NCBI GenBank assembly: GCA_026692845.1
Contig: JAPLNM010000028.1
Location: 1-61,304, forward strand
From: Planctomycetota bacterium
GTDB lineage: Bacteria; Planctomycetota; Planctomycetia; Pirellulales; Pirellulaceae
Direction: 5' to 3'
Length of the DNA: 61,304 bases
Position 1 is the first letter of the stretch. Every line of letters begins with the position of its first letter. Made by a program: the position numbers and the translations under genes. Below the pieces are notes generated by a model, which ran no database searches, was not told the DNA's origin, and saw only the letters and a list, made by a program, of their open reading frames with translations. This document shows, piece after piece, positions 35,008-44,304 of this stretch.

Positions 35008-36819
35008 CTATTTGCGATAGACTTCGATCAAGCCTTTTTTGGGGAAGCTTTCGAGCGTATCGGCTATCCCATAGCCATGGCTATCAAGCAATCGCTGCGC
35101 CTCTGGACTGGCCTGATGGACCACAACCCATCTGGGGGGCAGCTCGACCGAAAGAGCCTTCTGTAAACATGGATCGTCGGGGCAGAAATTCAACGTCTGC
35201 TCAGAATAAAAAACCATGCTGGGTCGAAACATGCCAACAACCACCGGATCCCCTTGCGCGGAACCTCGCTTGGGAGTCGATCCGTTGCTTCCCGACGGCG
35301 CAAGATGCTCGATGGCGATCTGCTGGGGTGTTTGAAATCGATCGATTCGCGGTAGGATCAACTGCCAAATCAAAACCACCCATGCCACGCACACTCCAGC
35401 CAGGATGCTCAGCGACCAAACCGGCTTGCACTGACGCTCCAAGAGCCATCCGACGAACCCACCGCAGAGCAACAAAACCCCTAACCATGCGAAAGTCGCA
35501 ATCGCAGGAAGCATCTTCGGGTCGACTTCTAAATTTTCCAACCAGGGTTCGACGAACCAGGACGCCAAGATCAAGGGCAGTGCGCTCAGGACCGCTCCGG
35601 TTACGACCATGAACGTCCAACCGGCCATGGGCCAAAACCGACTTCGATGCGAATCGCTCGAAGTCGTCCGATCGAGCCAACCGGAAAAGTAACTCCCGAT
35701 CCAAAGTGCGACTGCAGGGTACGCCGGGATGATGTAGTTTGGCAGTTTCGTGCTGGCTAGGGAAAACACCCCAAGGTAAAAAAACAACCAAACGCCTAGC
35801 ACCGTCCAAGCGAAACGTGACCGCCCGGAGGATCTTGCCCCTAACGCATACAAACCGATCGGGATTGCAAACGAGGTCCAAGGGAAAAACCCCACCAAAA
35901 TCGAGATCAAGTAGTAGTAGATCGGGCCGCTGTGGTTGTCCATCGGTTTGGAGAAGCGTTCCAAATGTTGCACTCCAAAAAACTCACCGAAAAACGCTCC
36001 ATCGGTTCGCTCATGGACGATCCAAAACCAAGGTGCAGCGATCGCAATCAATGCCACCGCACCGACCCAAGGTTGCATCGACACAGTCGCTCCGAGAAAC
36101 CGCTTGGGCGTCAACAGGCTCCAAAGGGCCACGCGCTGACCCTTTACCCACGGCCATAGCAAGGTCAAGGTTCCTAAAATGGCAATCGGAAACGCGAATC
36201 CAATCGGTCCTTTGGAAAGTACCGCAAAAGCGATCGCTACATAGATCGACAACCATGTCCACCCATGCGTAACCGGATAATCCGACGCCCAGTGGCCGCC
36301 CGTAGAGATACGATTTAGCGATTGTTTTGCATCGCGAACCCAAAGCGTTAAAGCTACCAAAACGAAGAAGCCCAAGTGCACGTCGGCAGTCGCCGAGCGA
36401 GCGACCACCGTGAACATCAAACTGCAGGCCAATACCAATGCAGACATCAAGGCCGTTTGGCGATCGATCAGCAATCGTCCCATCCAATAGGTCATCAGGA
36501 CCATTCCAGTCCCAAAGATTGCCGATACCCATCGCGCGGAAAACTCCGAAACACCAAAGAGATGGAAACCGCAGATCATCCCCCAATACATCAAAGGCGG
36601 CTTGTGCGCAAAAAGCTTTTGGTTAAACGTTGGTACCACCCAATCCTGACGCTCATACATCTCGCGCGCCACGCTGGCGTAGTACCCCTCGTCCTGATCC
36701 CAAAGTCGGGTTGCCCCAAGTCCGATCCAGAGAACCACAACGCAAACGGCCAGGAGCAATAGAATGTCCCAGCGCCAGTTGCCCTTCATCTCAAGATCGA
36801 TCGCTCGTTGGGATTCCAT
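35008..36819 (-). CDS. GT39/ArnT-like membrane glycosyltransferase
   Basis: 603 residues, polytopic. The N-terminal helix ILLLLAVCVVVLWIGLGA is followed by the catalytic loop motif RLWDQDEGYYASVAREMYE (the DE pair of ArnT/PMT enzymes) and HKPPLMYWGMICGFHLFGVS with a second family motif. Many further TM helices follow, with a periplasmic C-terminal domain (VVVGMFRPSMVFYSEQTLNF). These enzymes transfer sugars from polyprenyl phosphate to lipid A, lipids or proteins on the periplasmic side. It starts 9 bases after the GT2 gene stop, so the two are likely a donor-maker plus transferase pair. Confidence 0.92.
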   Translation of the reverse strand: MESQRAIDLEMKGNWRWDILLLLAVCVVVLWIGLGATRLWDQDEGYYASVAREMYERQDWVVPTFNQKLFAHKPPLMYWGMICGFHLFGVSEFSARWVSAIFGTGMVLMTYWMGRLLIDRQTALMSALVLACSLMFTVVARSATADVHLGFFVLVALTLWVRDAKQSLNRISTGGHWASDYPVTHGWTWLSIYVAIAFAVLSKGPIGFAFPIAILGTLTLLWPWVKGQRVALWSLLTPKRFLGATVSMQPWVGAVALIAIAAPWFWIVHERTDGAFFGEFFGVQHLERFSKPMDNHSGPIYYYLISILVGFFPWTSFAIPIGLYALGARSSGRSRFAWTVLGVWLFFYLGVFSLASTKLPNYIIPAYPAVALWIGSYFSGWLDRTTSSDSHRSRFWPMAGWTFMVVTGAVLSALPLILASWFVEPWLENLEVDPKMLPAIATFAWLGVLLLCGGFVGWLLERQCKPVWSLSILAGVCVAWVVLIWQLILPRIDRFQTPQQIAIEHLAPSGSNGSTPKRGSAQGDPVVVGMFRPSMVFYSEQTLNFCPDDPCLQKALSVELPPRWVVVHQASPEAQRLLDSHGYGIADTLESFPKKGLIEVYRK

Positions 36820-36828
36820 TGCGATCGA

Positions 36829-37929
36829 TCAGCCCGCTTTGCGAGGCGAGGCCGGCAGAACGATCGGACCATAGATGCGAGGCTCGATGCGGACAGCCGA
36901 CGGGGCCTCCTGCGTATCGAGCCACAAGGCTCTCGGTTGCTCGGGGGAATGCTCGATGTTGCACACTTGGCTAACGACATACAACGGGCGACTTTTTGAT
37001 TCCTCAAAAACCCTGCCGACATAGTCTCCCAAGAGCCCGATGGCTGTCATTTGAAGCCCGCTTAATCCCAGCAGAAACGAGACCCAGGCCCAATTCGAAG
37101 TGGCGTTCCAAGAAGCAAAAAAGCCAACCAGGAAAAGACACGCTGCGCACGCGGAACTCAAAAGCATCGCCGCACCAAGATACGAACTGGCCTTGAGCGG
37201 AAGGGGCGAGGACGACGATATGGCTGTCCAAGCTAACTTGATCAATTTCGATACCGGATACTTCGTCTGGCCGGCTGCCCTGGCCGGACGATGGAACGGC
37301 AAGATCGCCTCTTTGAGACCTAACCAAGCGACCAAGCCCCGCATGAATCGGTGCTGCTCGCGGAACGCACGTATCGCATCGGCAGCCCGTCGTGTGTACA
37401 TCCGGAAATCACCCACCTCGGGCGGTATCCGCTTGTCGATCCCCAATCGCATGATCTGATAAAACGCGGTCGAACTGCATCGCTTAAAAATCGATTCCCC
37501 CTGGCGACCTATCCGCTTGCACGAGACGACATCGTATCCTTGATGGATCTTATCGAGCATAGGTCCGAGCATCTCGGGCGGGTCTTGCATGTCGCAATCC
37601 ATCACCACAACAATATCCCCGGTGACGCAATCCAATCCCGCCGTAATTGCGGCCTGCTGCCCGAAATTCCGACTGAATTGAACCAACTTGATCCTGCTGT
37701 CCAATTCCGCACGCTCGCGAATCACACGGTCCGATCCATCGGTACTGCCGTCATCGACCAAAATGATTTCGTAGTGATCCGTCAGTTTCACCAACGCTTT
37801 AGGCAACGCATCGAACAAATAAGGAAGGACTTCGTATTCGTTATACACAGGTGAAACGATAGATATTTTCACGATCGAGACTCCAGACCGGTTCTGCATC
37901 GGTGGGTCGACACCAAACGTCAACTCCAT
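36829..37929 (-). CDS. GT2 dolichyl/undecaprenyl-phosphate sugar transferase-like
   Basis: 366 residues. GT-A fold: ISIVSPVYNEYEVLPYLFDA, EIILVDDGSTDGSDRVI, QFSRNFGQQAAITAGLD, and the metal motif VVVMDCDMQDPPE. Then the GDFRMYTRRAADAIR segment and RGLVAWLGLKEAILPF. Two C-terminal membrane helices (LGAAMLLSSACAACLFLVGF and WAWVSFLLGLSGLQMTAIGL) match the DPM1/ArnC/GtrB group. It should charge a polyprenyl phosphate with a sugar from a nucleotide donor, to be used by the GT39 protein next door. An alternative start is Met11 (37899). Confidence 0.93.
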   Translation of the reverse strand: MELTFGVDPPMQNRSGVSIVKISIVSPVYNEYEVLPYLFDALPKALVKLTDHYEIILVDDGSTDGSDRVIRERAELDSRIKLVQFSRNFGQQAAITAGLDCVTGDIVVVMDCDMQDPPEMLGPMLDKIHQGYDVVSCKRIGRQGESIFKRCSSTAFYQIMRLGIDKRIPPEVGDFRMYTRRAADAIRAFREQHRFMRGLVAWLGLKEAILPFHRPARAAGQTKYPVSKLIKLAWTAISSSSPLPLKASSYLGAAMLLSSACAACLFLVGFFASWNATSNWAWVSFLLGLSGLQMTAIGLLGDYVGRVFEESKSRPLYVVSQVCNIEHSPEQPRALWLDTQEAPSAVRIEPRIYGPIVLPASPRKAG

Positions 37930-38045
37930 GCAATCTGTAGCAATAGTGAAAACGCAGGACCTGCGTCAAGACCGACCGGCCCATTGGAATTGCCCAAGCC
38001 AACCGACGTCTACAACCGACTCCCCATGGCCGAAGTGGGCCTAGA

Positions 38046-40718
38046 CTAAGCGTCGGGATCGAAAAGCATCGGTTGGTATGCCTGATTTTTCAAGCCTGTA
38101 TCGCGGGCAAGCCCGTTTTGCTCGATCCAATGCCGGTAGACTCCACCTGCCATCGCCGCCCCGGACTCCAAGGCCCTCTCAATCCCATTGGGACGAACAA
38201 TCGAGCACGGGTTGCCCTCTTTAGAGACCCAATCGCCAGAGACCCAATCGCCACAGGCACCCAACAGCAACTGCGGGTCCCACAGATAAGGAATTTCGCC
38301 CCCGAGTCGATTGCCCGCCGATGCGGCTTGGCCGTACCGCCAACGGTGGGCTTGAACATGCACGACCTGCGGAACCGCACCGACGCCCAAGCCTGAAATC
38401 GCATCGATCAATCCGGAAATGACCGACTCAGGCTCGCTCTCAAGATGCTCGCCAGTCCATTTGCTCGTCGCCTGGATGCACCAAGCCTCCGGCCCCGAAG
38501 GCCCTTGAGATTTGACCGAGGTGCTAGCCGATTTGCTAGACTCGCGGCTGATCCATGCAAGACTCGGATGATCCTCCAAATGGATCGCATCGAAGGGTAT
38601 CTCCCAGCGTCTGGCAAACTCGATCATCAGGGTCCATATCGGCTCCATCGCGCGTGAACTTGCCACGTCCCTCCATTGGCAATTCCGATCGACCATGGCC
38701 GACACTTGCGGGGAGGGAACGGCCAGTACCACGCAGTCAAAGGGACCTGCTTGGAAACTCTTAACGCTGGTTTCGCCTTGGACATTCCCGTTAAGCATCC
38801 ACCCCGGATCGCTTCGATCGATCCGTTCGATCGTGGTGCGATAGCCGATCGCAAGCCCCTGCGCTAGGTGCTTACCGATCTGATTCATCCCGCCTTTACC
38901 CACCCACCACGGGGCGGTCCCCAAGGCACACGGCGCGACTGCACACGGCGCGACTGCACACGGCGCGTCCGAACCGACCTGCGGGCTGCCTTTCCAAACA
39001 CCCAACCTCGGCTCCCATCGAGCGATCACCGAATCTTGCTCCCAGGATTTTAAGAGTCCCTCCCAGCGTCCCGAGGCAATCTGAAAACAGGGCGCACCGT
39101 GGTCGATCCGTCCCCCGGAGTCCAACCGACGCGTCGCACCCCTACCTCCCGAACCGCGCGACTTCTCGAAGACCTCGACCTCAAAGCCGACATCCGCAAG
39201 CGATCTTGCGCAAAGGAGCCCAGAGATACCCGCTCCGACAATCGCCACCCTACAGGTGCGAGCCGAAACCCTACGACGCACGATCCGCTGGTATTTGTCA
39301 AAGTCCAATCGGTTCAAGTGTTCGGAGGTCGGTCTTGCGCGCACCGTGCCGAGCACCGGTTGCTCAGGATAAAAAGGCCGATCGAACTGTCCTAGGCACC
39401 AGAGGATTCCGCCATAGGAAGCCGGATCGCGACCATCGAGCGCATAGCGATGGTTCAAATCGATGATCCACCCAAGGGCCTGTTCGGGCGATTCGGTCCA
39501 GGACAAAAGGGCTTTGCCCCAAGTCATTCGCAGATTGTTGTGGAGCTCACCGTGGCGAAGCAAACTCTCCTGGCATGCGTTCCAGAGCGCATCGTCGGTT
39601 TTTCCACGAGCAAGCGTCTCCCAAGAGTACAGTTTCTCACGACGATCCTTCTGGTGCGCTCGCAACGTCTCGACGGCCCACGACCCAAGCGTGTCGATCG
39701 ATCGATAGTCGCTTCGATAGAAACAATATCCATAAGCGAGTTCTCGCCAGATCAGAAGCTCGTCGAGGTACTTCTCGGCCCTGCGCTCGTTGGCTTCGCG
39801 GGCCAATCGCATCGGAGAAACCATGCCATAGTGCAAATACGCCGACATGCGACTGGAGTACTCGGCACAAGGGTCATTGCGTTTCGCAGCGTACTTGGCT
39901 ATCCGATACTTCAAAAAATCGTTCCACCTCTCGTACCCGGCTCGACTCCCACCGCACGTGTCGGCAACCGGTGGGACCATCGGGTCGATGTCGCACTGCG
40001 ATACGATCTGCAAAGGCTCGATCTTCGAGCAGTCCAATGCCTCGAATGGCAACTGGCCATCGTATCGCTCCGGGATACTCTCAAGAGTAGGCCAAGGCCT
40101 CGAGAGCCGCTCCTTGTAGAGCTTGGCCGTCGCATCGCGAAAGGCAAACGCCCGATCAAACGGCCGGCCTACAAGCTGCATCGGAACGACGCAAGCGGTA
40201 TCGACGGCAAGAACCGTCAAGCCCTCCAAGTGCGTCAATCGCTTGAGCCATCGATCCGTGGGCTCCCCTGGGAAATCGTCGGTGATCAACAAATCGGTTT
40301 GCTGGGCCAGATGCAACAGACCTGGAGCGCCGTCGGTTCGCCTCTGGAGATGGAACGCATAGCGGAACCCTCGCTGGGAATACTCCTGCTGCAGATCCTT
40401 GGCCCCCTGGATCTGAAACACATGATGGCGATCCGAGGCATACCGGTACTCAGACGATAGGCCGTGATAGACCACCAAAGGCCGTTTGAGCGCACAGGCA
40501 AGCGTGCAGGCCACATCGAGCGCAGGATTCTCCTCAACCCGTTGGGCATGGTGCGTCCAATAGACCACCGGCATGCGGTCGAACGACGATGACGGCGATA
40601 GAGACGACGGCGATGGGCGTGAACGTCGCGACGCGGGCCTGGGGATTCCTCGGGTGCGTTCCTGCAGGTGAGCAGGTAGGAGCGAAATCAATTCTTCGGA
40701 TCGATAAGATCGATTCAT
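38046..40718 (-). CDS. Class II-like photolyase/cryptochrome fused to FAD/NAD(P)-binding oxidoreductase
   Basis: 890 residues from ATG 40718, overlapping the zinc-ribbon gene stop as ATGA. N-terminal domain (about 40-485): VVYWTHHAQRVEENPALDVA, LLIWRELAYGYCFYRSDYRS, then GELHNNLRMTWGKALLSWTE and LNHRYALDGRDPASYGGILW, diagnostic of class II-like photolyase FAD binding. C-terminal domain (about 490-880): dinucleotide motif VAIVGAGISGLLCARSLAD, then FEVEVFEKSRGSGGRGATRR and a C-terminal LLGACGDWVSGDWVS segment, resembling renalase/amine-oxidase-type flavoproteins. One uninterrupted frame joins them. In-frame 15-bp repeats occur (APCAVAPCAVAPCA; GDWVSGDWVS). Predicted soluble; DNA repair or light-driven redox role inferred. 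Confidence 0.9.
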   Translation of the reverse strand: MNRSYRSEELISLLPAHLQERTRGIPRPASRRSRPSPSSLSPSSSFDRMPVVYWTHHAQRVEENPALDVACTLACALKRPLVVYHGLSSEYRYASDRHHVFQIQGAKDLQQEYSQRGFRYAFHLQRRTDGAPGLLHLAQQTDLLITDDFPGEPTDRWLKRLTHLEGLTVLAVDTACVVPMQLVGRPFDRAFAFRDATAKLYKERLSRPWPTLESIPERYDGQLPFEALDCSKIEPLQIVSQCDIDPMVPPVADTCGGSRAGYERWNDFLKYRIAKYAAKRNDPCAEYSSRMSAYLHYGMVSPMRLAREANERRAEKYLDELLIWRELAYGYCFYRSDYRSIDTLGSWAVETLRAHQKDRREKLYSWETLARGKTDDALWNACQESLLRHGELHNNLRMTWGKALLSWTESPEQALGWIIDLNHRYALDGRDPASYGGILWCLGQFDRPFYPEQPVLGTVRARPTSEHLNRLDFDKYQRIVRRRVSARTCRVAIVGAGISGLLCARSLADVGFEVEVFEKSRGSGGRGATRRLDSGGRIDHGAPCFQIASGRWEGLLKSWEQDSVIARWEPRLGVWKGSPQVGSDAPCAVAPCAVAPCALGTAPWWVGKGGMNQIGKHLAQGLAIGYRTTIERIDRSDPGWMLNGNVQGETSVKSFQAGPFDCVVLAVPSPQVSAMVDRNCQWRDVASSRAMEPIWTLMIEFARRWEIPFDAIHLEDHPSLAWISRESSKSASTSVKSQGPSGPEAWCIQATSKWTGEHLESEPESVISGLIDAISGLGVGAVPQVVHVQAHRWRYGQAASAGNRLGGEIPYLWDPQLLLGACGDWVSGDWVSKEGNPCSIVRPNGIERALESGAAMAGGVYRHWIEQNGLARDTGLKNQAYQPMLFDPDA

Positions 40719-41416
40719 TCTGGTCTGTAAAGCCATCGACCACAACTCGAACAAGGGATGGGATGCCCCTGGCGCAGTTGGTCGACGACACGAGGAGGTA
40801 GGCTTGTATTGCAGCCGCCACAGGAGCGATCTTCGAGCGGAGCGAAGGCGTCCTCGGCGCTGGTTTTGACAAGAGGATGGTAGATCGCTGCAAAGTCAGC
40901 TGGCAATTGGCCTTCGGCTTGCTTGAGCTCCTCTTCGACCCTGACAAGCTCACCACGGAGCAAGACGATTCGATCCTGAAGTTTGACTTGAGCCTTGGCC
41001 GTGTCCTCTTCGACCGTTTTGAGTTCGCCTTCCAAACCCACCAATTGGCCTTGCAGGGTGTCGAGGCTTTCGAGGGCTTCAAAGATTTCATCCGACAGCA
41101 CGCTGTTGGCTTGGGTGTCGGCTGCGATCTGATCCTTGACCGCTTGGTACTCCCGATTGTTCGACGTCCCGTTGAGCTTCCCTTGCCACTCGTAGAGCTT
41201 GGCTTCGTATTGCCGCTGCTGGAGCTGCTTGCGGTCGGCATCCATGCGGTTTTTCTTGATTGTCTCTTTGCAAGCGGCCACCAAATCGCGGGCTTGCTGG
41301 GCACGATTCTGAGCCGCCTTGATTTGCTTGGGACCCCTTTCGATCTGCCCTCGAATATCTGCCACTTGGAGCAGGACCTCGTGAAGTCGACGGACGATCG
41401 CATCGGTAACTGGCAT
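40715..41416 (-). CDS. Coiled-coil zinc-ribbon protein (CT398/zf-RING_7-like)
   Basis: 233 residues from ATG 41416 (TTG at 41425 is an alternative). Long coiled coil (AIVRRLHEVLLQVADIRGQI through LRGELVRVEEELKQAEGQLP), then a C4 zinc ribbon: SCGGCNTSLPPRVVDQLRQG and PIPCSSCGRWLY (CxxC and CxxC). This layout matches the CT398/zf-RING_7 group, a presumed nucleic-acid-binding or scaffold family. Its stop overlaps the photolyase-fusion start by four bases (ATGA), so the two proteins are probably made together. Whether they interact is unknown. Confidence 0.88.
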   Translation of the reverse strand: MPVTDAIVRRLHEVLLQVADIRGQIERGPKQIKAAQNRAQQARDLVAACKETIKKNRMDADRKQLQQRQYEAKLYEWQGKLNGTSNNREYQAVKDQIAADTQANSVLSDEIFEALESLDTLQGQLVGLEGELKTVEEDTAKAQVKLQDRIVLLRGELVRVEEELKQAEGQLPADFAAIYHPLVKTSAEDAFAPLEDRSCGGCNTSLPPRVVDQLRQGHPIPCSSCGRWLYRPE

Positions 41417-41669
41417 AGCGGTCAAACTCTAGGGGTGCAGGTCTTGGACGGGCATTCAGATGGTTCTTTAGGCAATGTACCTACAAGCCACCGTGAAAAC
41501 CAGGGATATTGCCGATGCTCCAGCCAGGTTTTTTGCTATGATATTTCGAGCGTTTCATGATTCGAATCCGGAGAATTAGGCCCGGATGGAGAAACCGTCC
41601 ATGAAGGGAGTCCAAGGAATGGGCCGAGGAATGATGGTGCACGTTTTGGCGGAGCAAAAGAGGTTCGGT

Positions 41670-42926
41670 ATGTCCAGGTTGCCTTGTCGGATCGGCCGCA
41701 AAGCGCTGCTGATGGGCCTGTTGGCTTGCTTGGGCAGCGCGGTTTCGTGTCCCGATGCGCTCGCGCAGCGATCCATCCCCCGAACCACTTGGGACGAAAA
41801 AACTAGCCAGGACCCACAACCCGATTTGCCTGAGCAAGCCACCCCTGCGGCCCCTACGGAAGATCCCGCCGATGCCGAGCTCGCCAAACGGACCCAAAAC
41901 GCCAAGGATGTGCCAGGCGGAGTGCCCGCGGACCTGCAGGCCCTCTTCGATGCGGCACAGCAAGCCCGAGCCGTCATCGAACTCAATAGCGTCATCGAAC
42001 GCTGCAAAAACATCGCGGGCGATTCGACCCGAATCGTCTCGGAACGCAACTATACGAAAAAACTTCTCAGTTGGGCTGCCAACCGTCGCGGTGAACTGCG
42101 ATCCGATATGGCCGGTCAAATGGTCTCCAATCGGCAATTGGATGAAGCCGAAAACCTCGATCGCGCCGCCCTCGACGATTTCCGCTTGGCGATCCAACAC
42201 GATCCGGGCCGATGGCGCGCTCACCATAACCTCGGGGTCATCCTGGCAATCGCCGGAGACTTCAACAACGCGATCCAAGCCTTCAGCAAAACCATCGAAC
42301 TGAATCCCAAATTCGTCGAGGCCTTCCACAATCGAGGCGAAATCCATTTCCGAAAAGGAAATCACAACGCGGCTATCGAAGACTACAACCAAGCCATCGC
42401 GCTGGACAAACAAGTCGCCGATCTGTTCAGCGGACGAGGCAACGCTCGCTTTGCCCTCGGACAAACCGAAGCCGCCTTGGCCGACTACCAATCGGCCATG
42501 AGCCTAGCTCCGGACTCCCCAAAAATCGCTACCGAATTCGCCGATACCTGCCAGTCCCTCGGCCGCTGGAAAGAAGCCGCCGAAGCCTACCAAAAGGCCA
42601 TGAAAGCCGATCCGAACTACCTGCGAGCCCTCCAAAATGCTGCTTGGATGATGGCCACCTGCCCGGAGGACTTCTACCGCGATCCCGACGCGGCCGCAAA
42701 GACCGCCCAAAAGGCGATCGATGCAAGCAACGGAAACCTTACCGGCCATCTGCTCGATGTGCTTGCGATGTCCCAAGCGGCCCAAGGCGAATTCGGCAAA
42801 GCGATCGATACGATCAATCAAGCCATCCAAATCACCGACGACGGGGCGCTTCGCAGCGAACTTGCCGAACACCGAGCCCTGTTCCAAAAGAAAAAAAACT
42901 ATCGCCAACCTGCTCCCTCCAACTGA
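41670..42926 (+). CDS. Secreted TPR protein
   Basis: 418 residues from ATG 41670, preceded by AGAGG at good spacing; upstream Met codons give no better signal. Signal peptide IGRKALLMGLLACLGSAVSC with DALAQ cleavage. A proline-rich linker, then TPR units: WRAHHNLGVILAIAGDFNNA, EAFHNRGEIHFRKGNHNAAI, DLFSGRGNARFALGQTEAAL, EFADTCQSLGRWKEAAEAYQ and others, about six repeats. Likely a periplasmic scaffold. It heads a plus-strand operon: 32 bases to the next gene. The intergenic space 41426-41669 holds divergent promoters. Confidence 0.88.
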   Translation: MSRLPCRIGRKALLMGLLACLGSAVSCPDALAQRSIPRTTWDEKTSQDPQPDLPEQATPAAPTEDPADAELAKRTQNAKDVPGGVPADLQALFDAAQQARAVIELNSVIERCKNIAGDSTRIVSERNYTKKLLSWAANRRGELRSDMAGQMVSNRQLDEAENLDRAALDDFRLAIQHDPGRWRAHHNLGVILAIAGDFNNAIQAFSKTIELNPKFVEAFHNRGEIHFRKGNHNAAIEDYNQAIALDKQVADLFSGRGNARFALGQTEAALADYQSAMSLAPDSPKIATEFADTCQSLGRWKEAAEAYQKAMKADPNYLRALQNAAWMMATCPEDFYRDPDAAAKTAQKAIDASNGNLTGHLLDVLAMSQAAQGEFGKAIDTINQAIQITDDGALRSELAEHRALFQKKKNYRQPAPSN

Positions 42927-42958
42927 TTCCACACGACCAACCCCCAAGTCCAAGGCCT

Positions 42959-43447
42959 ATGATCAAACCTCACCCCAATCCCATGAGTCGATCCTTTCGA
43001 GCCTTCCTGTGCTTGCCGCTGTGTCTTGGTCTGCTGGCTGGCTCTGAAAATGCCATCGCCCAAGAAGCCATCGCCCAAGAAGCCATCACCCATCAAACCG
43101 GTGCTTGGCTCCAAGATGGCAATCCCCAAGGCAGATGGAAGGGCCGATGGCAAAGCGAATCGACCGGCCACAGCGGACCGATGAACGTAGCGATCACACC
43201 GACGGCAAAAGGGACTTACCAAGCACGTTTCACAGGCCGATTTGCACTCGTGATCCCCTTTGCCTACCGCGCCGAACTCGTCCCGCAAACGACATCCGAA
43301 GGTCAAACGGTTCTCAGCTCGTCGAAGAAATTAGGCCCGATCCTCGGCAGCTATCAGATGCAGACTCAAGTCACCGGGGACTCGCTTTCCGGAGGCTTCC
43401 AAGCCGCCGGCGATCGCGGATCGATCAAGATGCGCCGCGTTCGCTAG
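42959..43447 (+). CDS. Small secreted protein, function unknown
   Basis: 162 residues from ATG 42959 (ATG 42983 is possible). Signal peptide FRAFLCLPLCLGLLAGSENA, then the duplicated AIAQEAIAQEAI created by two copies of a 15-bp DNA unit (43052-43081) near the cleavage site. The mature domain is beta-rich: GRWKGRWQSESTGHSGPMNV, YQARFTGRFALVIPFAYRAE, SKKLGPILGSYQMQTQ, GSIKMRRVR. Similar small domains occur in planctomycete secreted proteins of unknown role. It lies between the TPR protein and the hydrolase in the same operon. Confidence 0.75.
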   Translation: MIKPHPNPMSRSFRAFLCLPLCLGLLAGSENAIAQEAIAQEAITHQTGAWLQDGNPQGRWKGRWQSESTGHSGPMNVAITPTAKGTYQARFTGRFALVIPFAYRAELVPQTTSEGQTVLSSSKKLGPILGSYQMQTQVTGDSLSGGFQAAGDRGSIKMRRVR

Positions 43448-43473
43448 ATCTGAAAATTCCATTTTTGTGAGTG

Positions 43474-44304
43474 ATGCCCGCGAGCATGAGCCAAGCGAAC
43501 CGAAAAAGCCTCCGGGTAGAGTTTCCGGGCCGACGTGGACAACTGGCCGGGATTCTGGAGATTCCCCATGGTGAGATCTCCCATCGAGAGATTCACGGCT
43601 GGATCCTCTTCTCGCACTGCTTTACCTGCAACAAAGATCTCAAGGCGATCGTGCGCATCGCGCGCGGGCTAGCCGATTGCGGCTGGGGAGTGCTTCGGTA
43701 TGACTTCAGCGGACTGGGGGCAAGCCAAGGGGATTTCTCCGAAACCAACTTCAGCACCAACTGCGAAGATCTCGCGGCGGCCGCTGGGTTTTTGTCCAAT
43801 GAGCACCAATCGCCTAGCTTCCTCATCGGGCACAGTTTCGGCGGCGCAGCGAGTTTGGCCATGGCCGGAACCATCCCGAGCGTCCAAGGGAGCATTGCGC
43901 TGGCGGCTCCTAGCGACACGCATCACCTTGCTGACCTCTTGATTCGAATGGACCCGGATATCGCGAGTCTCGGGCAAGGGACCGTAAGTATCGGCGGACA
44001 GAAGCATCAAGTCCAACGCCAGATGGTCGAGGATTTTCGAAGCCATGACTTGAGAGCCACTGTTGCGAACCTTCGAAAACCCCTCCTGATTTTCCATTCT
44101 CCCGAAGACGAAACCGTGGGCTTCTACCACGCGATTCGAAACGCAGGGTATGATCAAAACGACCCCTCGGAGGCTTCGAAAGCAGCTGGGCCACGCACGC
44201 TCGTCGCGCTGCCCGGTAGCAACCATCTTCTGACCAACAACGAAAGAGACATCCCGATGATCGTCTCGATCACCCATGCCTGGTGCACACGGATCAACGG
44301 ATGA
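43474..44304 (+). CDS. Alpha/beta hydrolase
   Basis: 276 residues from ATG 43474; GTG 43471 and ATG 43486 are alternatives. ILFSHCFTCNKDLKAIVRIA supplies the oxyanion strand; FLIGHSFGGAASLAMAG holds the nucleophile Ser in GHSFGG; LLIFHSPEDETVG supplies the Asp; PGSNHLLTNN supplies the His. The N-terminal LRYDFSGLGASQGDFSETNF and SHCFTCNKD are typical of the hydrolase domain often fused to OsmC in other bacteria; here it is stand-alone. Its stop overlaps the oxidoreductase start (ATGA). Substrate unknown. Confidence 0.9.
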   Translation: MPASMSQANRKSLRVEFPGRRGQLAGILEIPHGEISHREIHGWILFSHCFTCNKDLKAIVRIARGLADCGWGVLRYDFSGLGASQGDFSETNFSTNCEDLAAAAGFLSNEHQSPSFLIGHSFGGAASLAMAGTIPSVQGSIALAAPSDTHHLADLLIRMDPDIASLGQGTVSIGGQKHQVQRQMVEDFRSHDLRATVANLRKPLLIFHSPEDETVGFYHAIRNAGYDQNDPSEASKAAGPRTLVALPGSNHLLTNNERDIPMIVSITHAWCTRING

